DNA of 64,000 nucleotides, from the NCBI RefSeq assembly GCF_022063185.1, contig NZ_CP091913.1:4689141-4753140 (forward strand). The letters run 5' to 3'. Source of the stretch: Nostoc sp. UHCC 0870 (GTDB lineage Bacteria; Cyanobacteriota; Cyanobacteriia; Cyanobacteriales; Nostocaceae). Numbering within the stretch: the stretch's first letter is position 1; each line of letters starts with the position of its first letter. The notes below the pieces were generated by a model, which was not told the origin of the DNA, did not search any database, and saw only the letters and a list, made by a program, of their open reading frames with translations. Made by a program: the position numbers and the translations under genes. Positions 47,287 to 55,606 of this stretch are shown piece after piece.

Positions 47287-47624
47287 CACCCCACACCATA
47301 ATCACTCAATTCACGCATGAAAGGAGGATGAAAACCCAGCACAATATCTTGCTTTGGTACACCCAGACTGACTAAATCTGCTGCAATATCATGTTCAGTT
47401 GAATTGTAGAAAATCCAAATTTTTTCATTTCTGATATCAAGGTGCATTACACATTGATGAATCCAACGGTTATGCTGCCAACCCAGATGTATAATTTGGT
47501 AATGATGTCGTTGTGTATCAAACACAGTTTCCACTTCAATGTCACCGTATGCAGGCTTATTTTGAGAATATTCCATTAGTAAGTCCTGCACAATTTGCTG
47601 ATAAATAATTAGTTTTTCCGTCAT
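47286..47624 (-). CDS. xisI: XisI, fdxN element excision controlling factor-like
   Basis: 112 residues from ATG 47624 (MTEKLIIYQQIVQDLL), the usual XisI length. Carries IEVETVFDTQRHHYQ, GWQHNRWIHQCVMHLDI and KIWIFYNSTEHDIA, all family hallmarks. In Anabaena XisH and XisI are needed with the recombinase XisF to excise the fdxN element in heterocysts; the many other XisHI pairs in cyanobacterial genomes have no proven role and resemble small toxin-antitoxin-like modules in organisation. Start overlaps the xisH stop as ATGA, so the pair is translationally coupled. No XisF here. Confidence 0.93.
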   Translation of the reverse strand: MTEKLIIYQQIVQDLLMEYSQNKPAYGDIEVETVFDTQRHHYQIIHLGWQHNRWIHQCVMHLDIRNEKIWIFYNSTEHDIAADLVSLGVPKQDIVLGFHPPFMRELSDYGVG

Positions 47625-48040
47625 GTTTTCCACTCTGTAATCTGCACTAATTGAATATCATATACCAACAGTTTTACGGAATTTTCTAGTAGCATTGAGG
47701 CTGGAAAATCAAGTTGAAAGAAGCTGTTATATACTAAAATCGGCACAGCTAAATAGAGGACGCGATTTGGATCTTCACGACGTAATGCGGCTCGGTAGTT
47801 AATAAATTGACCTAGTGCCGTATGGAATTCGGAAATTGCGGATGCACTACTGAGAAAGCTTTTGACCTCAACCGCTATTTTTTCATCTCCGCGTTCTGCT
47901 GCCAGCAACCGTTCTGCCCCCAAGTCAATTTCCATATCCACACCACCTACCTTAATCTGTAATGGATCGTGAGTAACATTCCACCCATCCTTAATCAGAG
48001 ATGTTTTAACAACTTGATGAAAGCGATCTTTAGCAGCCAC
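47621..48040 (-). CDS. xisH: XisH, fdxN element excision controlling factor-like
   Basis: 139 residues starting MAAKDRFHQVVKTSLIKDGW, with the nuclease-fold-like VDMEIDLGAERLLAAER and IAVEVKSFL (D...ExK), then FHTALGQFINYR and RVLYLAVP. XisH proteins have a PD-(D/E)XK-like core, so nuclease activity is plausible but not shown. First gene of the xisHI pair, inserted into the 3' end of a siderophore-binding protein gene and inverted relative to it. Confidence 0.93.
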   Translation of the reverse strand: MAAKDRFHQVVKTSLIKDGWNVTHDPLQIKVGGVDMEIDLGAERLLAAERGDEKIAVEVKSFLSSASAISEFHTALGQFINYRAALRREDPNRVLYLAVPILVYNSFFQLDFPASMLLENSVKLLVYDIQLVQITEWKT

Positions 48041-48131
48041 AACTTATGTTTAATCTTTATTTTGCTACTTTAATCTATCATAATTGCCCCACGAATCTGA
48101 CAGCATCATTAGCAATAAATTCCTAGAGATA

Positions 48132-48215
48132 GCGTCCCAGGAACACCTAGAGGTTTCAGTCATACAGTGGAGGAGATCGCCTTTGTTTGTTTAAAGGACA
48201 AAGTTGTTCATTTTT
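48132..48215. repeat. Right copy of 84-bp direct repeat around xisHI
   Basis: Partner of 47204-47286. Both copies include CATACAGTGGAGG and TTTGTTTAAAGGA. Confidence 0.8.
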
Positions 48216-48287
48216 GCAGCAAGAAACTGGGTGGATATTGAAAAACGAGTTATATTACCCACCCGACACACAATTTCTAGAATCAAA

Positions 48288-48422
48288 CATCCTCTATGGA
48301 AGCAACTGAACGCTGTACAGGCTGGAAAAGTATATAAAGTCGAAAATAGTTACTGGGGTGGAAGCGGTTATATTGCTGCTAATCTCGTTTTGGATGACTT
48401 GTTTAAATATTTAGTGAAGTAA
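48288..48422 (+). pseudogene. Duplicated 3' end of siderophore-binding protein gene
   Basis: Reads HPLWKQLNAVQAGKVYKVEN and on to LDDLFKYLVK, matching 46950-47078 over 129 bp. It keeps the ancestral stop and spacing to the next gene remnant, so this is the original end of the gene at 46125, split off by the xisHI insertion. Confidence 0.9.
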
Positions 48423-48430
48423 TCATTAAT

Positions 48431-48469
48431 ATGTCAACCAACAAAACTCAAAATAATTGCCGTTTTTGA
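48431..48469 (+). pseudogene. Remnant of Apd1-like gene (first 12 codons)
   Basis: MSTNKTQNNCRF then TGA. Matches the start of the genes at 40792 and 53488, then breaks off into a dispersed repeat (tgatcgctccgct). Shows cassette B once had the fourth gene. Confidence 0.85.
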
Positions 48470-48736
48470 TCGCTCCGCTAAACCCTAGGGCGATCGCACT
48501 AAAAATCTGTTGTAGGGTGTGGTTCGGCAAGTTCACCAACCACGTCAGACTGCATAAATCCTGCAAATAAACAGATTATTGATATCTGACGCACCTTACT
48601 AATGTGCCAGATGCGTAAGTCCTACTAAATTCTGCAACCTCTAATTCACTCTTTTATCATATCCTTATTGAGAAATATTCTCTAATTCCTGCTAATATAG
48701 GTTAGAAATATTACTTTTCAAAATGTGCAACTAGAG

Positions 48737-49720
48737 ATGGCTGGTATCTTATTAATCAAAAATATAGATGAAATGTTTGAAGAAGCACCTAGTAACGGTA
48801 ATTTAGATCATTCATCTGAAAATGACACTGTTTTGAAATATTCAAAGTCTATTGGTAAAGGATATTGGCAGCGCATATTCCTACAGGATGGTATTTCTAT
48901 AGATATTCAAAATAATCAATTCTTCAAGCATATTATCTTGGAGGACCCAGAAGTCGAGGAAAAAAGTCCTGAAATAGGTTTTCGTCTATCGGGAAACCGT
49001 AAATTGTATACAGGTGAGGTGATGCAAGGTGGTCAAAACTTCTTGCGCTTATCGGATGTTGGTCGCGGAGGTAAAACAGAGTGGGCGGGTAATCAACGAC
49101 ACCTGAAAGTTGATATTAACCTCACGCCAGAAATTTGGGTAACTTTGATTCAGCAACACTTACAATACTTATCTCCACACCAGCAACTTCCGCTTTTCGG
49201 GGCTAAAAATGCACCCTACTATGAACTGCGAACTACTACATCTGTAATGCAGTCGGTGTTATACCAAATTCTTAACTGTCCCTACCGAGATTTTGTCCGA
49301 AAAATTTATCTCCAAAGCAAAGCACTGGAACTTGTGGCATTGTGGCTGGCGCAGGAACTAGAGTATCGACAAGTTAGCCAATCTACAGTTAATCTTTCTC
49401 CAGACGATATAGAACGTATTTACTATGCCAAAGATATTCTCATTACTAACTTACATCATCCGCCAACATTGCTAGAACTGGGGCAACAAGTTGCTATTAA
49501 TCAACAAAAACTGAAGCAAGGTTTTCGTCAGATATTTGGAACTACAGTTTTTGGCTACCTGCATAATCATCGCATGGAACAAGCTAAACAAATGTTGGCA
49601 GAACAAAAATTAACTGTTGCCCAAGTTGCCCATGCTGTGGGCTATTCTCACCTGAGTCACTTTGCTGCTGCCTTTAGAAAGAAATTCGAGGTAAATCCCA
49701 GTGCTTACCGACAAAAATAG
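48737..49720 (+). CDS. AraC-family regulator, PchR-like
   Basis: About 327 residues from ATG 48737 (MAGILLIKNIDEMFEEA); ATG 48773 (MFEEAPSNG) is the other candidate, closer to the start of the paralogue at 42411. Sensing half with SIGKGYWQRIFLQDGISIDI, TSVMQSVLYQILNCPYRD, double helix-turn-helix (PPTLLELGQQVAINQQKLK, LTVAQVAHAVGYSHLSHF, FRKKFEVNPSAY). Heads cassette C. Its operator begins one base after its stop codon. Confidence 0.9.
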   Translation: MAGILLIKNIDEMFEEAPSNGNLDHSSENDTVLKYSKSIGKGYWQRIFLQDGISIDIQNNQFFKHIILEDPEVEEKSPEIGFRLSGNRKLYTGEVMQGGQNFLRLSDVGRGGKTEWAGNQRHLKVDINLTPEIWVTLIQQHLQYLSPHQQLPLFGAKNAPYYELRTTTSVMQSVLYQILNCPYRDFVRKIYLQSKALELVALWLAQELEYRQVSQSTVNLSPDDIERIYYAKDILITNLHHPPTLLELGQQVAINQQKLKQGFRQIFGTTVFGYLHNHRMEQAKQMLAEQKLTVAQVAHAVGYSHLSHFAAAFRKKFEVNPSAYRQK

Positions 49721-49770
49721 TCCGTCTATGGATAAATAATTGTCCAAAGTCCAAAAAAAAACTCCCTCTA
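49721..49770 (+). promoter_or_regulatory. Probable AraC operator with 42-bp spacing
   Basis: TCCGTCTA at 49721 and TCCCTCTA at 49763, both followed by TGGATA. The distance is 42 bp, exactly twice the 21 bp seen elsewhere. The extra 21 bp (GTCCAAAGTCC and an A-tract) contain a weak internal TCC. 125 nt before the receptor start. Confidence 0.62.
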
Positions 49771-49895
49771 TGGATAGACGCAGTACCCGCATAACCATCA
49801 AAATACTTTCACAATAATTGAAAAGCATTCCTAACTAGCAGGTTAAAAACCTAATTTTAATCTACTAGTTAATGTGATGTAACTGTGGTTTGAGG

Positions 49896-52472
49896 GTGAG
49901 TACGGTGAATCAACAAATTTTGTATAGTCTTTGCTTAACAGGTATTGTATCGACATTGATTGTGCAGTCTGCGTCTGCTGAGGTGGTTCAGACCAAATCA
50001 GGCGTTTCGCAAGATATGACGCAAAAAAAACTAGGTGAACGTCTTGCAACTAAAGCTGAATTGCTGTCTCAAGTACCTAATTCCCCCACACTGGTGGAAG
50101 TGACAGCAGTAAAAGCCACTCCCACAGATAAAGGGGTGGAGTTGATTTTACAGACAACTCAAGGAGAAGACTTACAAATCACCAATCGCAGTGCTGATAA
50201 TAACTTTATTGCGGATATTCCCAATGCTCAATTGCGTTTACCCAGTGGCGAAGGGTTCATATTCCGTTCCGAAAAACCAATTGAGGGAATTACTGAGATA
50301 ACAGTAACAAACTTGGATGCTAATACTATCCGCGTCACAGTCATAGGACAGGGGGGATTACCTACGGCGGAGTTATTTGACACTGATGAAGGTCTGATTT
50401 TTGGCTTGACACCAGTTGTAACTTCTGCACAGACTCCACAATTACCAGCAGAACCAGAAGGTGAAACTCAAACAGAACAACCATCAACTCCAGACCAGCC
50501 GATTGAATTGGTGGTAACGGGTGAGCAAGATGGATATAGTGTACCCAATGCCACAACTGCGACAAGAACGGACACACCCCTACGGGACATTCCCCAATCA
50601 ATTCAAGTCGTTCCCCGACAAGTATTAGAGGATAGACAAGTGATTCGCGCCTCGGAAGCATTGCGTAATGTCAGTGGCGTGCAACGGGGAAATACAGTTG
50701 GTGGCATATCTGAGGTATTTAATATTCGTGGATTTCAACAATTTGGAGGGAATCTCCGCGATGGTTTCAGAGACACTTTCACTCCTCTGGTGGAAACGGC
50801 AAATTTGGAACGAATAGAAGTCCTCAAAGGACCAGCTTCCCTACTCTATGGTAATTTAGATCCTGGTGGTATTATTAACTACGTTACCAAACAACCGCTT
50901 TCAGAGCCTTTTTATGCTGTTGGGTTGCAAGCTGGAAGTTTTGGTTTAGTGCGGCCAACCCTTGATTTATCAGGACCTTTAAACCCAGAGGGGACATTAC
51001 TCTATCGCTTGAATACAGCTTATGAGAGAGGCGGAAACTTTCGGAACTTCGACACAGAAGTGGAAAGATTTTTCATTTCACCTGTAGTTACTTGGAAGAT
51101 TAGCGATCGCACTGACGTAACATTTGAATTTGAGTACTTAAATGATCAGCGCCCATTTGATCGGGGATTAATTGCAATTGGTACAGGCGTTGCCAATATT
51201 CCCTTTGATCGAATTTTGGGTGAACCAGATGACTCTAGTGAAAGAACAAATTTGTTAGCAGGATATCGCTTGGAGCATAGTTTCAACGATAACTGGACAC
51301 TCCGCAATCGGTTTCGATTTTCTTATGAGGACTTTACTTTAGCTAACGCTGATCCTTCAAGACTAAATCAGGAAACTGGTGAACTGTCTAGAGATTTTAT
51401 CATTAGTGATAGTGAAGCGAGAACCTTTGCATTGCAAACCGAGCTAATCGGAAAGTTTGCTACTGGATCAGTCGAGCATAAACTTTTATTTGGTGTTGAT
51501 TTGTCTTGGGACACAAGAGAAGGTGCAGTTCTATTTGCTGCGGCTCCTAGTATTAATATATTTAACCCTGTTTATGGAATAGCACCCCTACCTCCGAGAG
51601 ATCAGTTCCCATTTAACTTTCCTAACCGGACTGAAACAAATTCTTTCGGTATATTTTTGCAGGATCAAATTACGCTGGCTGAAAACTTCAAGCTATTAGT
51701 GGGAGGACGCTTTGATAACATTAATCAAACTACTCTCACCAGTGAACGGGAATCCCAAGCCTTTAGTCCACGAGCTGGCATTGTCTATCAACCGATTGAG
51801 CCAATTTCTCTATACGCTAGTTTCAGTAGATCCTTTCAACCTAACATTAGAACTCGTGTAGATGGTTCGTTGCTTGAACCCGTGCGCGGTACACAGTATG
51901 AAGTGGGTGTTAGAGGTGAATTTCTCAACAGTAGATTGATTACAAATTTGGCTGCCTATGAAATCACTAGGAGTAATCTTGCTATCACTGATCCTGATAA
52001 TCCAAGATTTGCCATTCCATCAGGAGAGCAAAGAAGCCGGGGTATTGAGTTGGATGTCACAGGACAAGTTCTTCCGGGATGGAATATTATTGCTTCTTAC
52101 GCTTACACCGATGCCAGAGTAACCAGGGATAACAACCTACAACCGGGTAATTTGCTGGATGGTGTGCCGTTTAACTCCGCCAGTTTGTGGTCAACTTATG
52201 AAATTCAAACAGGTGATTTTCAAGGCTTAGGATTTGGCTTGGGTTTATTCTATGTTGGTGAACGCCAAGGTGATTTGAATAACTCTTTTCAAGTGCCTAG
52301 TTATGTGCGTACTGATGCCAGTATATTCTATCGACGAAATAACTGGCGGGCTGGTATTAACATTAACAACCTTTTCAATGTAGATTACATCGAAGCTACT
52401 GGCCAGCGTCGGGATCGCATTCATCCTGGTGCGCCGTTCACAGTCAGAGGAACGCTGTCAGTGGAATTTTAG
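49896..52472 (+). CDS. TonB-dependent siderophore receptor with AMIN domain
   Basis: 858 residues from GTG 49896 (MSTVNQQILYSLCLTG); the TTG at 49890 is less likely. Signal peptide, AMIN domain (NNFIADIPNAQLRLPSGEG), linker, TonB-box-like IELVVTG, plug (RDIPQSIQVVPRQVLED, LERIEVLKGPASLLYG, GGIINYVTKQP), barrel ending SVEF. Paralogue of the receptor at 43521 by duplication of the whole cassette. The binding-protein gene follows after 41 nt. Confidence 0.93.
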   Translation: MSTVNQQILYSLCLTGIVSTLIVQSASAEVVQTKSGVSQDMTQKKLGERLATKAELLSQVPNSPTLVEVTAVKATPTDKGVELILQTTQGEDLQITNRSADNNFIADIPNAQLRLPSGEGFIFRSEKPIEGITEITVTNLDANTIRVTVIGQGGLPTAELFDTDEGLIFGLTPVVTSAQTPQLPAEPEGETQTEQPSTPDQPIELVVTGEQDGYSVPNATTATRTDTPLRDIPQSIQVVPRQVLEDRQVIRASEALRNVSGVQRGNTVGGISEVFNIRGFQQFGGNLRDGFRDTFTPLVETANLERIEVLKGPASLLYGNLDPGGIINYVTKQPLSEPFYAVGLQAGSFGLVRPTLDLSGPLNPEGTLLYRLNTAYERGGNFRNFDTEVERFFISPVVTWKISDRTDVTFEFEYLNDQRPFDRGLIAIGTGVANIPFDRILGEPDDSSERTNLLAGYRLEHSFNDNWTLRNRFRFSYEDFTLANADPSRLNQETGELSRDFIISDSEARTFALQTELIGKFATGSVEHKLLFGVDLSWDTREGAVLFAAAPSINIFNPVYGIAPLPPRDQFPFNFPNRTETNSFGIFLQDQITLAENFKLLVGGRFDNINQTTLTSERESQAFSPRAGIVYQPIEPISLYASFSRSFQPNIRTRVDGSLLEPVRGTQYEVGVRGEFLNSRLITNLAAYEITRSNLAITDPDNPRFAIPSGEQRSRGIELDVTGQVLPGWNIIASYAYTDARVTRDNNLQPGNLLDGVPFNSASLWSTYEIQTGDFQGLGFGLGLFYVGERQGDLNNSFQVPSYVRTDASIFYRRNNWRAGININNLFNVDYIEATGQRRDRIHPGAPFTVRGTLSVEF

Positions 52473-52513
52473 ATTGTCCTGCACTTCGAGTAGAACTAAA
52501 TCAAGATTTCAAA

Positions 52514-53479
52514 ATGTATAAAATTCGTCGTGGGCTTAGGTTATTTGGGTTAACACTTCTGGCAATTGTGCTGTTTTCTGCTTGTGTTAATAATGTCTCA
52601 CAAAACTTAACTAGCTCTAATGAGTTATTGCCTTCACAGTGCAGAATAGTCAAACATCTCATGGGTGAAACCTGTGTTCCTAATGACCCACAACGGATAG
52701 TAGTGCTAGATGAACCAAGCTTAGAGATTGCATTAACTTTAGGTCTCAAACCTGTAGGTACTTCTGTCTTCTTTGGAGATGTATCTGCTGGAAATATACC
52801 TGCTTACTTGCGGAAAAAAGTGCAAGAAGTGGCGATGGTTGGTGAGTCTGGAAAACCGAATTTAGAAAAGATTTTAACGCTCAAGCCAGACGTAATTCTT
52901 TCTGTTTCTAATTTCACACAAAAAGGAAGTTTATATAATCAGCTATCGCAAATTGCACCGACAGTTACCTGTGAATGGTGGAATGGTAAAATTGTTCGTT
53001 GGCAGGAATGTTTTAAATACTTCGCTGAAGCATTGGGTAAATCATCTGAGGCAGATATTGTCATCAATAATTATCAGCAACGGGTAAAAAAGTTACAACA
53101 GAGATTAGGCGATTCTCTGAACACCACAGAGGTTTCACTCGTCAGAATTTACGCAGATAGGATTCGCCTGCGGGGAGAAGGACAAGGTATATCTAGCATG
53201 ATCATTCAGGATGTAGGCTTACCTCGTTCTCCCATTCAAAAAGAGGGAATTGATATGTCGATGGAGAGTATTAAATATGCAGATGGGGATGTGATGTTTC
53301 TGCAACGGCATCCACAAGCAGATAAATATCAATACATTCTTAACCATCCTTTGTGGCTTCAATTAAATGCAGTTAAGTTAGGCAAAGTCTATGAGGTAGG
53401 TGATGATTATTGGCACGGTGGAAGTTACATCGCCGCCAATCTCATTCTTGATGACTTGTTTAAATATTTAGTGAAGTAA
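52514..53479 (+). CDS. Iron-siderophore binding lipoprotein (FecB/FhuD-like)
   Basis: 321 residues; starts MYKIRRGLRLFGLTLLAIVL with lipobox LFSAC, then CRIVKHLMGETCVPNDPQRI, LEKILTLKPDVILSVS, VYEVGDDYWHGGS and LDDLFKYLVK. The first 60 residues are nearly identical to the gene at 46125, the middle diverges, consistent with duplication followed by change of ligand or partner. The Apd1-like gene starts 8 nt after its stop. Confidence 0.88.
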   Translation: MYKIRRGLRLFGLTLLAIVLFSACVNNVSQNLTSSNELLPSQCRIVKHLMGETCVPNDPQRIVVLDEPSLEIALTLGLKPVGTSVFFGDVSAGNIPAYLRKKVQEVAMVGESGKPNLEKILTLKPDVILSVSNFTQKGSLYNQLSQIAPTVTCEWWNGKIVRWQECFKYFAEALGKSSEADIVINNYQQRVKKLQQRLGDSLNTTEVSLVRIYADRIRLRGEGQGISSMIIQDVGLPRSPIQKEGIDMSMESIKYADGDVMFLQRHPQADKYQYILNHPLWLQLNAVKLGKVYEVGDDYWHGGSYIAANLILDDLFKYLVK

Positions 53480-53487
53480 TCATGAAT

Positions 53488-54483
53488 ATGTCAACCCAAA
53501 AGACTCAAAATAATTGTCGTTTTTGTTCCGAGATTTCCCAAGCTAACGGTGAAGACCCCATTGGTTCAGCAAACAACGCCGAACAATACTTCATTATTGA
53601 AGCTGCACAACCTTGGCCGGATAACATTTGGATAAACCCTGACTCCATACCACAGGATGTATTAGACCCGTTACAATTTATTTGGGGAAATGGTGGGTCA
53701 ATTCGACCACTAGCGATCGCACCAGACCGAGAGTATTCCCATCCAGGTTATACTCGTGTATTCTACTATCGCCGCCCAGCAAAATTTTTTGCTCAATTTG
53801 AGAAACATGAGTTTATTGTACCTCATGCTTTACTGGGTTCTTTGGCATTAGCTTTACTCAAAAATCCCGAAGAACTACCAAACTTTGCACAATATCGCCA
53901 ACAAACAAACCATATTCGAGAATTATTTGTTTGCAACCACGGCAATGTAGATGCAGCTTGTAGTAGATTTGGTTATCCAATTTATCAAAAATTACGTTCT
54001 GAATACGCTGGTGCAAATAATAATAACTTGCGTTTTTGGCGATGTAGTCATTTTGGTGGACACGAGTTTGCACCTACCTTAGTTGACTTACCCCAAGGAC
54101 AATATTGGGGTCATTTAAAACCAGAAATTTTAGATTTATTAGTCCGGCGTAATGCTTCAGTCAAAGAACTTTATCCATACTATCGAGGTTGGGGTGGTTT
54201 ATCCTTCTTTGAACAAATTGCCGAACGAGAAATTTGGATGCTTGCAGGTTGGAGGTGGCTGGAATATCACAAAGCCGGTCAAGTTTTAGCCAGTGATGAA
54301 ATTAATCAAGAATGGGCTGATGTTCGCATTGATTTCACCACAGCCGATGGAAATATTAGCAGTGCATATCAAGCCAGGGTGGAGGTAAAAGGTTCAGTCA
54401 TGACAGCCTGGAAATCAGGAGCAAACCCAACTTTAGAGGAAGTCAAGCAGTATCAAGTTAGTAGTCTAGTGAAATTGGCATGA
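53488..54483 (+). CDS. Apd1-type sucrase/ferredoxin-like [2Fe-2S] protein
   Basis: 331 residues from ATG 53488 (MSTQKTQNNCRFCSEIS); an ATG two codons earlier is not conserved in the remnant at 48431. Same signature as the gene at 40792: cysteines in CNHGNVDAAC and histidines in CSHFGGHEFAPT, the Apd1-like bis-Cys, bis-His [2Fe-2S] ligand set, followed by ELYPYYRGWGGLSFFEQ. Last gene of cassette C. Soluble, no signal peptide, so cytoplasmic. A role in reducing ferric siderophore is inferred from context. Confidence 0.83.
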   Translation: MSTQKTQNNCRFCSEISQANGEDPIGSANNAEQYFIIEAAQPWPDNIWINPDSIPQDVLDPLQFIWGNGGSIRPLAIAPDREYSHPGYTRVFYYRRPAKFFAQFEKHEFIVPHALLGSLALALLKNPEELPNFAQYRQQTNHIRELFVCNHGNVDAACSRFGYPIYQKLRSEYAGANNNNLRFWRCSHFGGHEFAPTLVDLPQGQYWGHLKPEILDLLVRRNASVKELYPYYRGWGGLSFFEQIAEREIWMLAGWRWLEYHKAGQVLASDEINQEWADVRIDFTTADGNISSAYQARVEVKGSVMTAWKSGANPTLEEVKQYQVSSLVKLA

Positions 54484-54532
54484 TCAAAATTGGATTACAG
54501 CCCTGGCGATTAGAAATCGCGGCTATACAAAC

Positions 54533-54554
54533 TAAGTCCGCCTGCGCGGACTAA
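54533..54554. repeat. Hairpin repeat (AGTCCGC/GCGGACT)
   Basis: AGTCCGC-CTGC-GCGGACT at 54535-54552, a common cyanobacterial dispersed hairpin, 50 nt after cassette C. Possible transcription end. Confidence 0.7.
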
Positions 54555-54664
54555 CAGAAAATCAAGATTTTTAACCCGCGTAGGCGGCCTTCCCAGAGGT
54601 CAGAAGGTATACGTCATGCCTGTGTAGCAGTGACTTTCAGCCGCCTGTTGCAAGATGTAATCAC

Positions 54665-55447
54665 TTATCGCGCAGCTTTTCTAACTTCTGCAATGTCTAA
54701 TTCTAGTGCTTCTGCTACCTGTTCCAAAGTTAACCCCAATTTCAATAACCGAGGTACTGCTTCGAGTTTACCTTCAAGTTTACCTTCTTGGTAAACCTTG
54801 GTTTGTTTCAAATCGCCTAATCCTAACATTGCCTGAATCTCCGCTTGACTCTTGTGAGGAAACTTATAAACAATGATTGTCTCTATTAATTCTACTAATT
54901 TTCTCCTGACTTGTTCATCAGGAACTTGTCTACTCCTCTCAATTAAATTCCGAGCTTTTACACTCGCCTGTTCTGGTGGTTCAACTACCAACGTAAGAGT
55001 TCCTAACCCAATTGATTGATTAGTTAAGTCTCTCAACTCATCTAGGTAAATTACTTGCACTCGTTGACCTTTTTTGAATTCAAAATGCAAAATTCAAAAT
55101 TCTGTTAGGAAGAATGGAAATAATTTTGAATTAATTAATTGTGGGTACAAGAAAGAGCCACAATCTTCTCTACGAGACGCTGCGCGAATGATTTGGCGGT
55201 CTTCCCTACGGGACGCTACGCGAACAATTAGGGGTGAGTTCAAGCTCCCACTAATTGTCTTTAATTTTGGATTTTGAATTTTGAATTTTGAATTGGAGCG
55301 TTCGCGTAGCGTCTCGTAGAGAAGCGACTTGACTTCTACTGATAAAAATTCATAGGCTTCCGCTTCCACTGGCGATTGACCGAGCAATTCAAAGAAAACG
55401 CCAGGAAATGTTTTGAACAGTCGATAGAGAATTGAATCAGTTTTCAC
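54665..55447 (-). pseudogene. DUF2887 (Rpn-like) protein gene split by repeat insert
   Basis: N-terminal part from GTG 55447: VKTDSILYRLFKTFPGVFFE and FLSVEVKS, typical DUF2887 start. C-terminal part 55090-54665: KGQRVQVIYLDELRDL, LTLVVEPPEQA, then a helical tail with YQEGKLEGKLE. Between them (about 55091-55320) lies repeat DNA instead of the expected 150 residues carrying the ExQ nuclease motif. So the central domain was lost when the repeat replaced it. Dead. Confidence 0.8.
55091..55320. repeat. Composite repeat insert inside DUF2887 gene
   Basis: Made of (ATTTTGA) heptamers at 55271-55291, related GCGTAGCGTCTC/GAGACGCTGCGCG palindromic pieces near 55166-55190, 55208-55226 and 55297-55320, and an inverted pair around ACAATTAGGGGTGAG/CTCCCACTAATTGT. 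No coding capacity. Confidence 0.65.
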
Positions 55448-55525
55448 GCACTCAATAAAGCTACATAGATAAATTACTATATCAAAATATATTCGCATTA
55501 AATAGGCATAATTAAGCGGAAAATA

Positions 55526-55599
55526 TGAAAATTGGACTACGGCAATACTGGAATTTACTTGTAGATTATCTTAAACCCCAAAAGGGTAGAGTTGTTAAG
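55526..55599 (+). pseudogene. 5' end of ABC half-transporter gene, cut by transposon
   Basis: ATG AAA ATT GGA begins a close copy of the gene at 30272 (MKIGLRQYWNLLVDYLKPQK). After 74 bases it is interrupted by a transposon. The rest resumes at 59651; about 40 bp of the gene between the two parts is missing. Confidence 0.92.
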
Positions 55600-55606
55600 T
55601 GTAGCG

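Noticed and set aside
48204..48422. 72-residue open frame as a small gene
   Set aside because: Its second half is the duplicated 3' end of the binding-protein gene and its first half is random sequence after the 84-bp repeat.
55094..55498. 134-residue minus-strand frame
   Set aside because: Its first part is the DUF2887 N-terminus, the rest is translated repeat DNA; treated as part of the pseudogene.
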